Shown: positions 1-8,600 of the stretch, in pieces
Layout: every line of letters starts with the position of its first letter
How positions within the stretch are numbered: position 1 is the stretch's first letter
Assembly (NCBI GenBank): GCA_015478765.1
Contig: JADMKR010000193.1
Span: forward strand, 1-16,508
DNA: 16,508 bases
Source: Flavobacterium sp.
GTDB taxonomy: Bacteria > Bacteroidota > Bacteroidia > Flavobacteriales > Flavobacteriaceae
Direction: 5' to 3'
Made by a program: the position numbers and the translations under genes
The notes under the pieces: model-generated
The model's input: only the letters and a program-made list of their open reading frames with translations
Told to the model about the DNA's origin: nothing
Database searches by the model: none

Positions 1-1
1 T

Positions 2-1720
2 TTAGTTTTTTTTTGCCTGCCGGATCAATTCAATCTTCGTCAATAATTCGCCTACCACTCCATCGTGTATGGGTAAAAAATAATTTACCGCCGCATCAAC
101 TCTTGCCGTCAGCAGCTTTAAATCGGGTGCATCGGATTTAAAAATTCTGTCAATCTGGGCAAGAAAACCCAGAGAGGTCGGAATCAACTGTTCAATTGTT
201 TCTAAATGATGTTGCGCCCACTTCTTACTTTTGGCTTTCTCCGAATTTTTTACATCGTCATCATAGCTGAATTTATGATTGCGCCATTCCTGCACAAGAT
301 TTGACCAGTCGAACGCGTTGCGGAGATACTGATGTACATATTTACGGGTTTCGATTTGCAGTGATGGCTCAAGATCATCGGGGTCAACTTTACTTTCGGC
401 ATACCGAACAACATCCGAATCATTTTCGATGCCGTTCATCTGCAACGGAGAAAGCAAAATAAGGCCTTTTAACGAACGCAAACGCGAAAGAGCAACATAT
501 GCTTGCCCCGGCTGAAAAACCTGTGATACATCGAGCGCCGCACGGTCAAATGTCAATCCCTGACTTTTATGGACTGTTATCGCCCACGCAAGCTTAATCG
601 GATAATGTACATAAGTCCCCAATACTTCCTCGGCAACGTCTTTGGTATTACTGTCGACATAGTATCGGATGTTTTGCCATTCATAACGCTCCACCTCTAT
701 TGTAAGATTCTCTTCGGGAAAATGCACCAATATTTCGGCATCGGACAACGATTTGACGATTCCGGTTTTTCCATTGAAAAAATTCTTTGCCGGACTCGGA
801 TCGTTTTTGATAAACATGATTTGCGCACCGATTTTTAAGCGCAATGCCGGATCGACCGGGAAAATTTTATCGGGGAAATCACCTATTATCTCCGGAGCAT
901 ACGTAAATATTTCTCCGGCGAGATCGTCTAAAGCTTTATAATTAATAGCGTCGGCTTTCGCGTTATGCGTTGTAAGGGTTATGTATCCCGGATTGTTTTG
1001 GAGATTGAAGTGCGGATCTACAAAAGCATTCAGAATTTGTAAATCGTTATCGGATATACGGTTGTTTCGAAGGTTGTTAAGTATTTCTATGAAGTCTGTA
1101 TCGCTTTGCCGATAGATTTTGGAAAGTTCCACGTACAACGGCGCGTCGCGCAGAACCGCATGTGAATGGAAGAAAAACTTTCCATGGTAATAACGCCTCA
1201 ATACATTCCACTCATCATTTTTTATGACAGGAGGCAGCTGCAGCAGATCGCCAATATATAGTACCTGAACACCGCCAAATGGCTGCCCGTTCTTTCTAAC
1301 AGACTGCATCATAAAATCGACTGCATCCAGCAAATCGGCACGTAACATACTCACCTCGTCGATCACCAATAACTGCATGTTTCGAATTACGGCTTTCTTC
1401 AGGCCACTGACTTTAAAATGGCGCCTCAGCGTTGCTCGTGTTTCAAAACGTGCCTCCGATGACAACGGCGGGATCGCATTTACATCAGGAATAAATGCTG
1501 CGAATGGCAACTGGAACATTGAATGAATGGTGACACCGGCTGCGTTAAGGGCAGCTATTCCGGTGGGCGCGAGGACAACGGTGTTTTTGTGAGTAGTCGA
1601 TATGATCTCTTTCAGTAGCGTCGTCTTACCCGTTCCTGCTTTACCGGTGAGGAAAATCGAGCGATTGGTTTGATTGACAAATCGGAGTACATACTTGGCA
1701 GCGTCTGATAAAGGTTCCAT
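2..1720 (-). CDS. Pif1-like ATP-dependent DNA helicase (SF1B)
   Basis: 572-residue ATP-dependent helicase of the Pif1/RecD-like superfamily 1B, expected to unwind DNA 5'-3'. Visible motifs are Walker A GKAGTGKTT (26-34), motif Ia APTGIAALNAAG (51-62), Walker B DEVSM (121-125), the Pif1-type stretch PFGGVQ, motif III GDLLQLPPV (157-165), and the C-terminal helicase motifs TVHKSQG (382-388) and YVALSR (408-413). About 140 further residues follow with no motif I recognise. The frame is open upstream to 1804, but that part reads through the ompH-like gene's terminator (MPSSEG is the hairpin itself), so the ATG at 1718-1720, giving MEPLSDAAKYVL, is the better start. The stop codon is at 2-4, so the gene is complete. 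The family is certain; the cellular role (replication, repair, G-quadruplex resolution) is inference. Confidence 0.93.
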   Translation of the reverse strand: MEPLSDAAKYVLRFVNQTNRSIFLTGKAGTGKTTLLKEIISTTHKNTVVLAPTGIAALNAAGVTIHSMFQLPFAAFIPDVNAIPPLSSEARFETRATLRRHFKVSGLKKAVIRNMQLLVIDEVSMLRADLLDAVDFMMQSVRKNGQPFGGVQVLYIGDLLQLPPVIKNDEWNVLRRYYHGKFFFHSHAVLRDAPLYVELSKIYRQSDTDFIEILNNLRNNRISDNDLQILNAFVDPHFNLQNNPGYITLTTHNAKADAINYKALDDLAGEIFTYAPEIIGDFPDKIFPVDPALRLKIGAQIMFIKNDPSPAKNFFNGKTGIVKSLSDAEILVHFPEENLTIEVERYEWQNIRYYVDSNTKDVAEEVLGTYVHYPIKLAWAITVHKSQGLTFDRAALDVSQVFQPGQAYVALSRLRSLKGLILLSPLQMNGIENDSDVVRYAESKVDPDDLEPSLQIETRKYVHQYLRNAFDWSNLVQEWRNHKFSYDDDVKNSEKAKSKKWAQHHLETIEQLIPTSLGFLAQIDRIFKSDAPDLKLLTARVDAAVNYFLPIHDGVVGELLTKIELIRQAKKN

Positions 1721-1737
1721 GGCGTATAATTGAAGAT

Positions 1738-1768
1738 GTAAATTATAAAATAAAAAATTGATTACAAG
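1738..1768 (-). promoter_or_regulatory. Putative promoter of the helicase gene
   Basis: On the minus strand, CTTG (-33) is followed after 19 bases by TAATTTAC (-7), a partial match to the Bacteroidota consensus TTTG-N19-TAnnTTTG. Transcription would start near 1731 and leave a leader of about ten bases before the ATG at 1720. Spacing is good but the -7 box has two mismatches, so this is tentative. Confidence 0.35.
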
Positions 1769-1776
1769 GGTTCTAC

Positions 1777-1806
1777 AAAAAAAAATGCCCTCAGATGAAG
1801 GCATTT
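1777..1806 (-). terminator. Rho-independent terminator of the OmpH-like gene
   Basis: Read on the minus strand, a 10-bp stem (AAATGCCTTC / GAGGGCATTT, one G-T pair) closes a four-base ATCT loop and runs into a tract of T's (A's at 1777-1785 on the plus strand). It lies about 20 bases past the stop of the ompH-like gene and separates it from the helicase gene. Confidence 0.88.
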
Positions 1807-1825
1807 AATAATCTTGATTTACTTT

Positions 1826-2404
1826 TTATTCTTCGGGTTTTGCAGCGGTATCGGTCGAAGTTTCTTCCTTCTTGGCAGCCGGCTTATATTTTTCATTTAA
1901 TTTCTTAACCAATTCATCTGTGATATCGTACTTATCCTCAGCGTAAAGTATCGAAACTGCTTCACCGGTCCCGTAGATATAGTCATAACCTTGCTCTTTG
2001 CCATATTCTTTGATGAATTTTTTCACCGACGTAACCAAGGTATCCATTTCTACACCACTTTCCTGCTGAAGTTGTTGAAGCATAGCTTGTTGAGCGTATT
2101 GAAGTTCACGCTGTCTTTTTTCCAGAGGAGCGCTATTTTGTTGTGCCCATATCTGGCCGTATTGTCGTGCTTTCTGCTCAAAATCGGCGGCATCTTTACG
2201 AAAACGAGCTGCTTCGGCTTCAAGCTCTTGTCCCATTTCGTCGGCGCGATTTTTATATTTGGCGTCTATATCTTTTGCCTCGGTATATTCTTCGAGAAGT
2301 TTATTTGTATCTACATAAGCAGTTTTGAACTCATCAGTTTTAGCCTGTTGGTTACATGAGATTAAACCGATTGACAGGGCAAAAACAATAATAACTTTTT
2401 TCAT
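1826..2404 (-). CDS. OmpH/Skp-family periplasmic chaperone-like lipoprotein
   Basis: 192-residue envelope protein of the OmpH/Skp family, whose members are periplasmic chaperones for outer-membrane proteins. The N-terminus MKKVIIVFALSIGLISC is a lipoprotein signal peptide with lipobox LISC (lipidated Cys17). The mature part has the family layout: an 'AYVDTNKLLEEY' strand, a long charged coiled-coil arm rich in E/K/Q/A (about residues 45-125), and a C-terminal 'YDYIYGTGEAVSILYAEDKYDITDELVKKLNEKY' segment. The last about 20 residues are a low-complexity K/E/T/A tail. The frame extends 19 codons further upstream, but that part overlaps the predicted promoter, and the signal peptide fixes the start at 2404. 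It has its own promoter and terminator, so it is probably monocistronic. Lipid anchoring differs from soluble E. coli Skp; the chaperone role is inferred from family. Confidence 0.88.
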   Translation of the reverse strand: MKKVIIVFALSIGLISCNQQAKTDEFKTAYVDTNKLLEEYTEAKDIDAKYKNRADEMGQELEAEAARFRKDAADFEQKARQYGQIWAQQNSAPLEKRQRELQYAQQAMLQQLQQESGVEMDTLVTSVKKFIKEYGKEQGYDYIYGTGEAVSILYAEDKYDITDELVKKLNEKYKPAAKKEETSTDTAAKPEE

Positions 2405-2431
2405 TATGGTGTGTTGATTTAAATTTGGCCG

Positions 2432-2462
2432 TAAAAGTATAAAAAAAAACAGATTCTGCAAT
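2432..2462 (-). promoter_or_regulatory. Promoter of the OmpH-like gene
   Basis: Minus-strand ATTG (2462-2459), exactly 19 bases, then TACTTTTA (2439-2432). This fits the Bacteroidota primary-sigma pattern TTTG-N19-TAnnTTTG with one mismatch in each box. The predicted start near 2425 gives a leader of about 20 bases to the ATG at 2404, and excludes the longer reading frame. Confidence 0.6.
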
Positions 2463-2473
2463 TATCACAGGTT

Positions 2474-3322
2474 TTACTGAGCATTCTCCACTTCCTCGAT
2501 TATATAGATATGCGAAGAATATTCTGACGTTTTCAAAGCTTTTAAATTTGATATCAAGCCGACGTAAATCCCTTTGAAAAAGTTCATTTGTCCCGATATA
2601 TATTTTTCCGACAGTAAACTAACGTAAAAAGCATCGAAAATCATCGGTTTAACCTGCGTTACCATCAGTCCGGAATCGCGGCATATTCGCGAAATGGATG
2701 TTTTTGAAAAATGCCACAAATGTCTCGGCACATCGTAAGCTGCCCAATATTTACCGTAAAAATGCGCATCGTACGACTTGAAGTTGGGAACAGCGATAAA
2801 AATGCTTCCTCCGGGACGTAACACTCTTTTCAATTCCGCCATCTGATGATTGTAATCCGGCACATGTTCCAGAACATGCCACATGGTGACAACATCGATC
2901 GAATTATCAGGCAACGATTGAAGGTCGGGTTTAAAATCAAGCCCTTTTTCGGTAGCAAGGCTGCGCGCACGCTCATTAGGCTCTATTCCGATGACATCCC
3001 ATCCCTTTAACTTGGCTGCCAAAAGGAAATCGCCAGTACCACAACCGACGTCAAGTAACCTGCCAATTTCTCGATTGGAAAGTAAATTTACCTTTTTATT
3101 GACAGCATACTTTCGGACGATCTGATAAATCCACTCGAACAGGCTCCGATTGTTTGAAGTATGCGAAATATAATCCTCACTTTCATAATATGCAGGCAGT
3201 TCGCTGGCATTTGGCTGCGGTTCGGTAATAAGCATTTCGTATTCAGCGTCATAAAGAAGCGAAAATTCCTTTTTACTTACGGAATGATCTCGAACTGTTA
3301 AGAAATGTTGTTTGGTTGTCAT
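2474..3322 (-). CDS. Class I SAM-dependent methyltransferase
   Basis: 282-residue methyltransferase of the UbiG-like Methyltransf_23/11 type. SAM-binding motif I is LLDVGCGTG (89-97), the acidic end of strand 2 is GIEP (112-115), followed by MWHVLEH (147-153) and the LRPGG post-motif (168-172). The conserved block 'AAYDVPRHLWHFS' (194-206) is usual in this subfamily. The N-terminal about 80 residues precede the Rossmann fold and may bind the substrate. The substrate cannot be read from sequence; small molecules, lipids or sugars are all possible. It lies 64 bp downstream of mnmG on the same strand and is likely co-transcribed, but a parS-like site occupies the gap. No clear terminator follows the stop at 2474; the ompH-like promoter starts 12 bp later. 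Confidence 0.88.
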   Translation of the reverse strand: MTTKQHFLTVRDHSVSKKEFSLLYDAEYEMLITEPQPNASELPAYYESEDYISHTSNNRSLFEWIYQIVRKYAVNKKVNLLSNREIGRLLDVGCGTGDFLLAAKLKGWDVIGIEPNERARSLATEKGLDFKPDLQSLPDNSIDVVTMWHVLEHVPDYNHQMAELKRVLRPGGSIFIAVPNFKSYDAHFYGKYWAAYDVPRHLWHFSKTSISRICRDSGLMVTQVKPMIFDAFYVSLLSEKYISGQMNFFKGIYVGLISNLKALKTSEYSSHIYIIEEVENAQ

Positions 3323-3370
3323 TTTTAAATTTTAGGGCGTAACCTGCGGTATTGCAGGCCTTGAGCACAT

Positions 3371-3386
3371 AGTTCCACGTGAAACA
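3371..3386. promoter_or_regulatory. parS: parS-like ParB-binding site, 15/16
   Basis: AGTTCCACGTGAAACA matches the ParB recognition palindrome TGTTNCACGTGAAACA at all positions except the first. It abuts the mnmG stop codon (3387-3389), in the non-coding gap before the methyltransferase gene. It shares 16 identical bases (GTTCCACGTGAAACAT) with the perfect site at the other end of mnmG. Confidence 0.75.
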
Positions 3387-5261
3387 TCATCGGCCCATAT
3401 AGATTAGTAAAACAGAGATATCACTGGGCGAAACGCCAGAAATACGTGATGCCTGAGCTATAGAAACAGGTTTTATCGCCGCCAACTTCTGACGGGCTTC
3501 ATAGGACATCGATTTAATTTGGCTGTAATCGAAGGACTCAGGAATAGGAACATCTTCGAGTCTGGTCAACTTATCGGCATTATTTCGTTCTTTTTCAATA
3601 TAACCTGAATACTTAACCTGAATTTCAGCCTGTTCCAGTATTTCGCGATCCACATTATTTTGCTGCATATAGGTTTTGACACCCTCAAAGCGCATAATGT
3701 CATCCATATCGATTTGGGGCCGAGAGAATATCTTGAACATTTTATCTGACTGTATAACTTCGGCACTACCCTTTTCTTTCAAAATTGGATTAACTTCATC
3801 TACGCTGACACTTGTTTGACGAAAATAATTAACCATTTTTTCGCTTTCAGTTAGCTTTTTCTCCATTCGGCGCATTCTTTCTTCCGATGCGAGGCCAATT
3901 TCAAACCCAATTGGTGTTAACCGGATGTCGGCATTATCCTGGCGAAGCAGCGTTCGATATTCTGCACGTGATGTAAACATCCTATACGGCTCCTCCGTGC
4001 CTTTTGTTATCAAGTCATCTATAAGGACGCCAATATAAGCTTCATCCCGTTTAAAAATTACCGGCGACTTTTCCTGTACTTTAAGAGCGGCATTTATACC
4101 GGCCATTAATCCTTGCGCCGCAGCTTCTTCATAGCCTGTTGTTCCGTTAATCTGACCTGCGAAGTATAATCCTTCGACTAGTTTAGTCTCCAACGTATGC
4201 TTTAACTGTGTGGGCGGGAAATAGTCGTATTCGATTGCATATCCCGGCCTGAAAAATTTCACATTTTCAAATCCGGTAACTGATCGCAATGCCTTGAATT
4301 GAATATCTTCGGGCAAGGAGGTTGAAAATCCATTTACGTATACCTCCACTGTGTCCCAGCCTTCTGGTTCAACAAATAATTGATGACGTTCTTTATCAGC
4401 AAACCGATTGATTTTATCTTCTATCGACGGGCAATACCGCGGGCCTATACTTTGAATCCGTCCATTGAACATTGGAGACCGGTCGAATCCTTCCCGCAAA
4501 ATATCGTGGACATCTAAAGATGTGTAAGTCATATGACAAGATTTTTGCCTGGATAACGGTTTCGTCTGATCTGAATATGAAAATTTCTCAGGCCTGACAT
4601 CGCCTTTTTCCTCATTCATTTTAGAATAGTCAAGTGATCGCCCGTCAACCCGAGGCGGCGTTCCGGTCTTCATCCGACCCGCCTCAAAACCGACATTGGT
4701 CAAATCCTCCGTTATGCCGTAGGCCGCACTTTCACCAGCTCTTCCGCCACCAAATTGCTTATCGCCAATGTGAATTAACCCATTCAGGAATGTCCCATTG
4801 GTCAGCACAACCGATTTCGCTCTTATTTCAAGACCTAAAGAAGTTTTAATTCCGGCGACACGTCCGTTCTCAATAATAAGTCCCTTTACCATTTCCTGAT
4901 AAAAATCGAGATTTGGCGTGCGCTCCAGCATCAAACGCCACTCTTCTGCAAATCTCATACGATCACTTTGAACCCGTGGCGACCACATTGCAGGACCTTT
5001 CGATTTATTAAGCATCTTAAACTGAATCGCGGTTTTGTCGGCTACAATTCCCGAATAACCACCCAACGCATCAATTTCGCGCACTATCTGACCCTTGGCG
5101 ATTCCTCCCATAGCAGGATTACACGACATTTGCGCTATGTTTTGCAGACTCATTGTAACTAGTAAAGTCCGCGAACCTAAATTAGCCGCCGCTGCCGCCG
5201 CCTCCGAACCCGCATGGCCGGCACCCACCACTATCACATCATATTCTTCAAACATCATCAT
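3387..5261 (-). CDS. mnmG: tRNA uridine-5-carboxymethylaminomethyl(34) synthesis enzyme MnmG (GidA)
   Basis: 624-residue FAD- and NADH-dependent enzyme that, with the GTPase MnmE, installs the (carboxymethyl)aminomethyl group on wobble U34 of certain tRNAs. Family hallmarks are the FAD-binding GAGHAGSE (13-20), the CNPAMGGIAKG block containing catalytic Cys47, and GPRYCPSIEDK with the second conserved Cys at 277, both at the same numbers as E. coli MnmG. The C-terminal MnmE/tRNA-binding signature 'IAQASRISGVSPSDIS' is also present. Length is normal. Three tandem ATG codons (5253-5261) make the exact start uncertain by two residues; the longest is given. The start overlaps the end of ybeY by 8-14 bases, so translation is probably coupled. 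The gene is bracketed by parS sites on both sides. mnmE is not in the window. Confidence 0.97.
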   Translation of the reverse strand: MMMFEEYDVIVVGAGHAGSEAAAAAANLGSRTLLVTMSLQNIAQMSCNPAMGGIAKGQIVREIDALGGYSGIVADKTAIQFKMLNKSKGPAMWSPRVQSDRMRFAEEWRLMLERTPNLDFYQEMVKGLIIENGRVAGIKTSLGLEIRAKSVVLTNGTFLNGLIHIGDKQFGGGRAGESAAYGITEDLTNVGFEAGRMKTGTPPRVDGRSLDYSKMNEEKGDVRPEKFSYSDQTKPLSRQKSCHMTYTSLDVHDILREGFDRSPMFNGRIQSIGPRYCPSIEDKINRFADKERHQLFVEPEGWDTVEVYVNGFSTSLPEDIQFKALRSVTGFENVKFFRPGYAIEYDYFPPTQLKHTLETKLVEGLYFAGQINGTTGYEEAAAQGLMAGINAALKVQEKSPVIFKRDEAYIGVLIDDLITKGTEEPYRMFTSRAEYRTLLRQDNADIRLTPIGFEIGLASEERMRRMEKKLTESEKMVNYFRQTSVSVDEVNPILKEKGSAEVIQSDKMFKIFSRPQIDMDDIMRFEGVKTYMQQNNVDREILEQAEIQVKYSGYIEKERNNADKLTRLEDVPIPESFDYSQIKSMSYEARQKLAAIKPVSIAQASRISGVSPSDISVLLIYMGR

Positions 5262-5682
5262 CGGATTGTTCCACGTGAAACATTATAATCTTTTCATCTT
5301 CTTTTGACCGCATCAACTCTATGTCGGTTTCCGTCTTATCGGCATAGCCACAATAGTGTAATATTCCATGAACCATGACGCGGCGCAATTCATTTTCAAA
5401 CGATTCGCCGAACTCCGTCGCATTTTCCGCAACCCTTTCCACTGAAATAAAAATATCGCCGTGTAATTCATTTCCTACAGAATAATCGAAGCTGATAATA
5501 TCGGTTAAGGTGTCGTGATTGAGGTATTCGACGTTTAACCCGTGTAAATAATCATCGTCGCAAAACACGTAATTAACATCGCCTTCTGTTTTGTTTTCGG
5601 AACGGATAACGGCTGAGAGCCAGCTGGAATACGACGCCTCATCTTCCAAGACAAAGTCGGACTCGTAATTAAAACTTATCAT
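5248..5682 (-). CDS. ybeY: Endoribonuclease YbeY (rRNA maturation factor)
   Basis: 144-residue zinc-dependent endoribonuclease of the UPF0054 family, involved in 16S rRNA 3'-end maturation and ribosome quality control. It carries 'NVEYLNHDTLTDIISFDY' (50-67) and the metal site HGILHYCGYAD (105-115). The usual third His of H-x3-H-x5-H is Asp115 here; this Asp form is, to my knowledge, common in Bacteroidota. The start ATG overlaps the stop of the upstream DUF4175 gene (ATGA, 5679-5682), and its own end overlaps mnmG, so the three genes form an operon. The C-terminal residues FHVEQ are encoded by the parS palindrome, so the protein tail is shaped by a DNA-binding site. Confidence 0.95.
   Translation of the reverse strand: MISFNYESDFVLEDEASYSSWLSAVIRSENKTEGDVNYVFCDDDYLHGLNVEYLNHDTLTDIISFDYSVGNELHGDIFISVERVAENATEFGESFENELRRVMVHGILHYCGYADKTETDIELMRSKEDEKIIMFHVEQSDDDV
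5267..5282. promoter_or_regulatory. parS: parS ParB-binding site, perfect 16/16
   Basis: TGTTCCACGTGAAACA matches the bacterial chromosomal parS consensus TGTTNCACGTGAAACA at every position. ParB loads here and spreads to organise the origin region for segregation. The site is inside the last codons of ybeY, just upstream of the mnmG start. parA/parB are not in the window. Binding by this organism's ParB is inferred from sequence identity only. Confidence 0.88.
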
Positions 5683-8600
5683 TGCTTAAAATATTCCTGA
5701 ACCTTACGGTTATAATTGGAGCGCAAAGGTAAGCTTTGTCTATTTAAAATTTCGACGCTGTTCAAATATTCCTGCAAAGCGGGCGGCAATGCGTTGGCGC
5801 GGTTTGAGAACTCCTTTTTAGTGTTTTCGGCCTGCCGTCGCTCTTCTTCACCTTGTTGCTGTATCGCTTTTTCCAGTTTCAACAACTCATATTTTAAATT
5901 CAGCGCCTTTTGCAATGATTCGTTATTAAAACCTTTGTTTAACAATTGCTTTTCAATCATCTTCATTTGCGACAACGCATTTTGGCCCGCACCACCCAAA
6001 CCGTGCTTGTTAAGTTCATTTTGCAAAGCTTCACGCAACTGCTTCTGTTCTTTATAAATTTCCATAATTGCACGGGCATCGCCTTCTCCGTCAGAATCAC
6101 TTTCGCCCTGGTTGCCGCTTCCGGAATTTCCACCTTCACCCGACTTACCTTTCTCACCCTGGCCGGGTTTCTGACCTGGCTTCTCACCGGGTTTTTGACC
6201 AGGCTTATCGCCGCTTTTCATTCCATCTTTCATCTTTTCTCCAAGACCTTGCTGCTTTTGAATAATATCGGGAAGCTGCATGTCGCCCGGACTCTGGCCT
6301 GGCTTCGGTTTTCCCATACCTGCGCCCGAAAGAGAAAGTTGCATGCTATTTAAGATGTCACTGAGAAAATCAGCTAATTTATTCGCTGCCGTAACTGCAT
6401 ACTGCTGATGTGAAACTCCCTTGGGAATGTAAGCTTCCGCAAGGCTTTCAAGTGACTTTTCAATATTGTAATGCACGTTTCCGATTTCCTTGGTAACTTC
6501 TTCCGCTATCATAGGGTTACGCAATGACATTGCAAATAAACTATCGTCGACATGCTTAAATTGTAGCCGTAAATCCTGCTGAAGTTTCAAATTTTTATTG
6601 AACGATGGCGATCCTCGTTTCAAATCCCTGAACTTATTCATTAAATCTTCCTGCGAATATGAAAATGCAAGCAGGTTGTCCAGAATCTGACGCAACATCT
6701 TTACGTCCTCTTCCAGAGTTTCCATTTCGCCACCTGCCATCGCCGATTCCATACTTTTGCTCATTTCTTTCATTTGCTTGGCAGCACTTTTTTGCTTGGG
6801 TTTCGCTTTACCCGCATTATCCTTTTTCAGCTCATCTGCCGCATTTTTAAGGTCTTCGTCGATGTTCTTCTCCTTTTCGGAATCTTTAGGGATATCAAGC
6901 GGCGATTTAAGCTCTTTGTTCTGCTTGTCAAGTTCGCTAAGCTCTTCCTGAATTTTATCAAACTCTTTGTTGATGTCTTCCTGTTTCTTTTGAGCATCCT
7001 GCTGCTGCTCATTGGCTAATTTTTCTTGCTTTTCAGCAAGCTTATCTAACTTATCGGCAAGTTGCTCTGCTTTTTTCTCGACGTAATAGCGCTTAGTGAG
7101 TTCGACGAGCTGCTCCAGGTTTTTAGCCTGATTCTTACTGTTTTGCTTAAACTTATCAAGCTTTTCGAATAATTCTTCCTTATTCAGCTTATCGTTCAAT
7201 TCCTTGAGTTCGTCCAACAACTTCTGATTTTTCTCGAGATCCTTCTCCGATTTTTCCAGCCGTTCCTGAAGTTTCTCTTTCAACGGATCTTTTTCCTCCG
7301 TCCCTATCTTATCGAGGTTTTCCTCCAGCTTCTTGGCAAATTCCTTCATCATTTCATCCTGTTGCTTTTGACGCTTGATGAAATCATTAACCTTCTGCTG
7401 TTCGCGGAACTCGAGATTGTCACTTTCCTTGCCACTTTTTTGAAGTTTTTCCAACTCCGACATCTGTTTCTCCTGATTATCAAGGGATTTCTCGAGACTG
7501 TGAATATTATCGCTTTGCTGTTTCAACTCCTGATCCTGCTTCTCCTGATCGGTTTGAATACGGTCTGAGAAAACTTCCGATTTGGTACTTTTAAATCCGT
7601 GAAATGCATCATTGTCAAATACCTGAAAGTAATATTCGTATGAAACACCGGGATCGACCGGCAATGCCGACGGGAACGCAAACACAAATTGGTCGAAATT
7701 ATCCCGCTTAACTGCAATATTGCCACGCTTTACCGCAGAAGGCTGGTTTTTAGGATAGTATACGACCTGCAGTTTCGATAAACCGTAATCATCGCCAACC
7801 TGGCCCAGTACATAGTTTTTACCTGCCACAAGACTATCGGGCGCGTTGCTAACTTTAATTGTAGGGAATTGATCTTTCACAACCGCGATATGATAATCTA
7901 ACTTTTCGTAGTTTTTCACATGCGTGTTGGATGTCCGGATCTGATAGTCGGTATTATTCACGATACTTCGCTCCAACGAAAAACGATCCTGATCTTTACT
8001 GAAGAATTTTTCAGCATCGGCATCGCTCCAAACTACCTCATTGGTTGCCACCGTATTCATCCGCCAGGTAATTCGTGTGCCCTCCGGAACAACTGCGTTG
8101 CCGGTACCTTTCAAAATCTCTGACTTTCGTTGTAAGTATGATGGAAAGTTCAATTGCATTTCAAAATTAGCAATGGTCGGAACTGCGACAACTGCCAATT
8201 CATATTTAATAGAAGTCACATCGTTCGCTTCCACGTGAAACGCTACATTTGAAACCGGTGAAGGAATCCTGAACTGAAATTCGCCAGCCTTGGTCGATTC
8301 CATGAAATAGCTTTCATTTCCTATCTTAATCATGGCACTCTCTGGAACAACATCGCCCTGAGTCTTTATCCGGAGCAGGAAATCCTTGTTTTGTTCTGTC
8401 TGAAGCTGTGGATTTAAAACTATAAATTCAAACGGCGCCGGCGGAACAAACTGCTGCTTATAATTTACAACCCGGGTAAGACTCTGAGAAATAACAGCAC
8501 TGTTACCCGATAAATAGAAGAACGCAAAAAGCAATAGCGGAATAAGCGCGAAAGGGATGAATTTCCTGTTCGAATTGTAATTAACCGCGTTTCTGAATGG

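Noticed and set aside
1721..1804. 28-codon N-terminal extension of the helicase
   Set aside because: It translates the ompH-like gene's terminator hairpin and the predicted promoter, so it is not coding.
3343..3358. CCTGC/GCAGG hairpin between mnmG and the methyltransferase gene
   Set aside because: Only five base pairs and no T tract on either strand; not a convincing terminator.
3965..3970. Another CACGTG core inside mnmG
   Set aside because: The flanks (TTCT before, ATGTA after) differ from parS at five positions, so it is an ordinary E-box-like hexamer.
5946..6353. 135-codon plus-strand open frame inside the DUF4175 gene
   Set aside because: Antisense shadow of a low-complexity coding region; no start context, no family resemblance.
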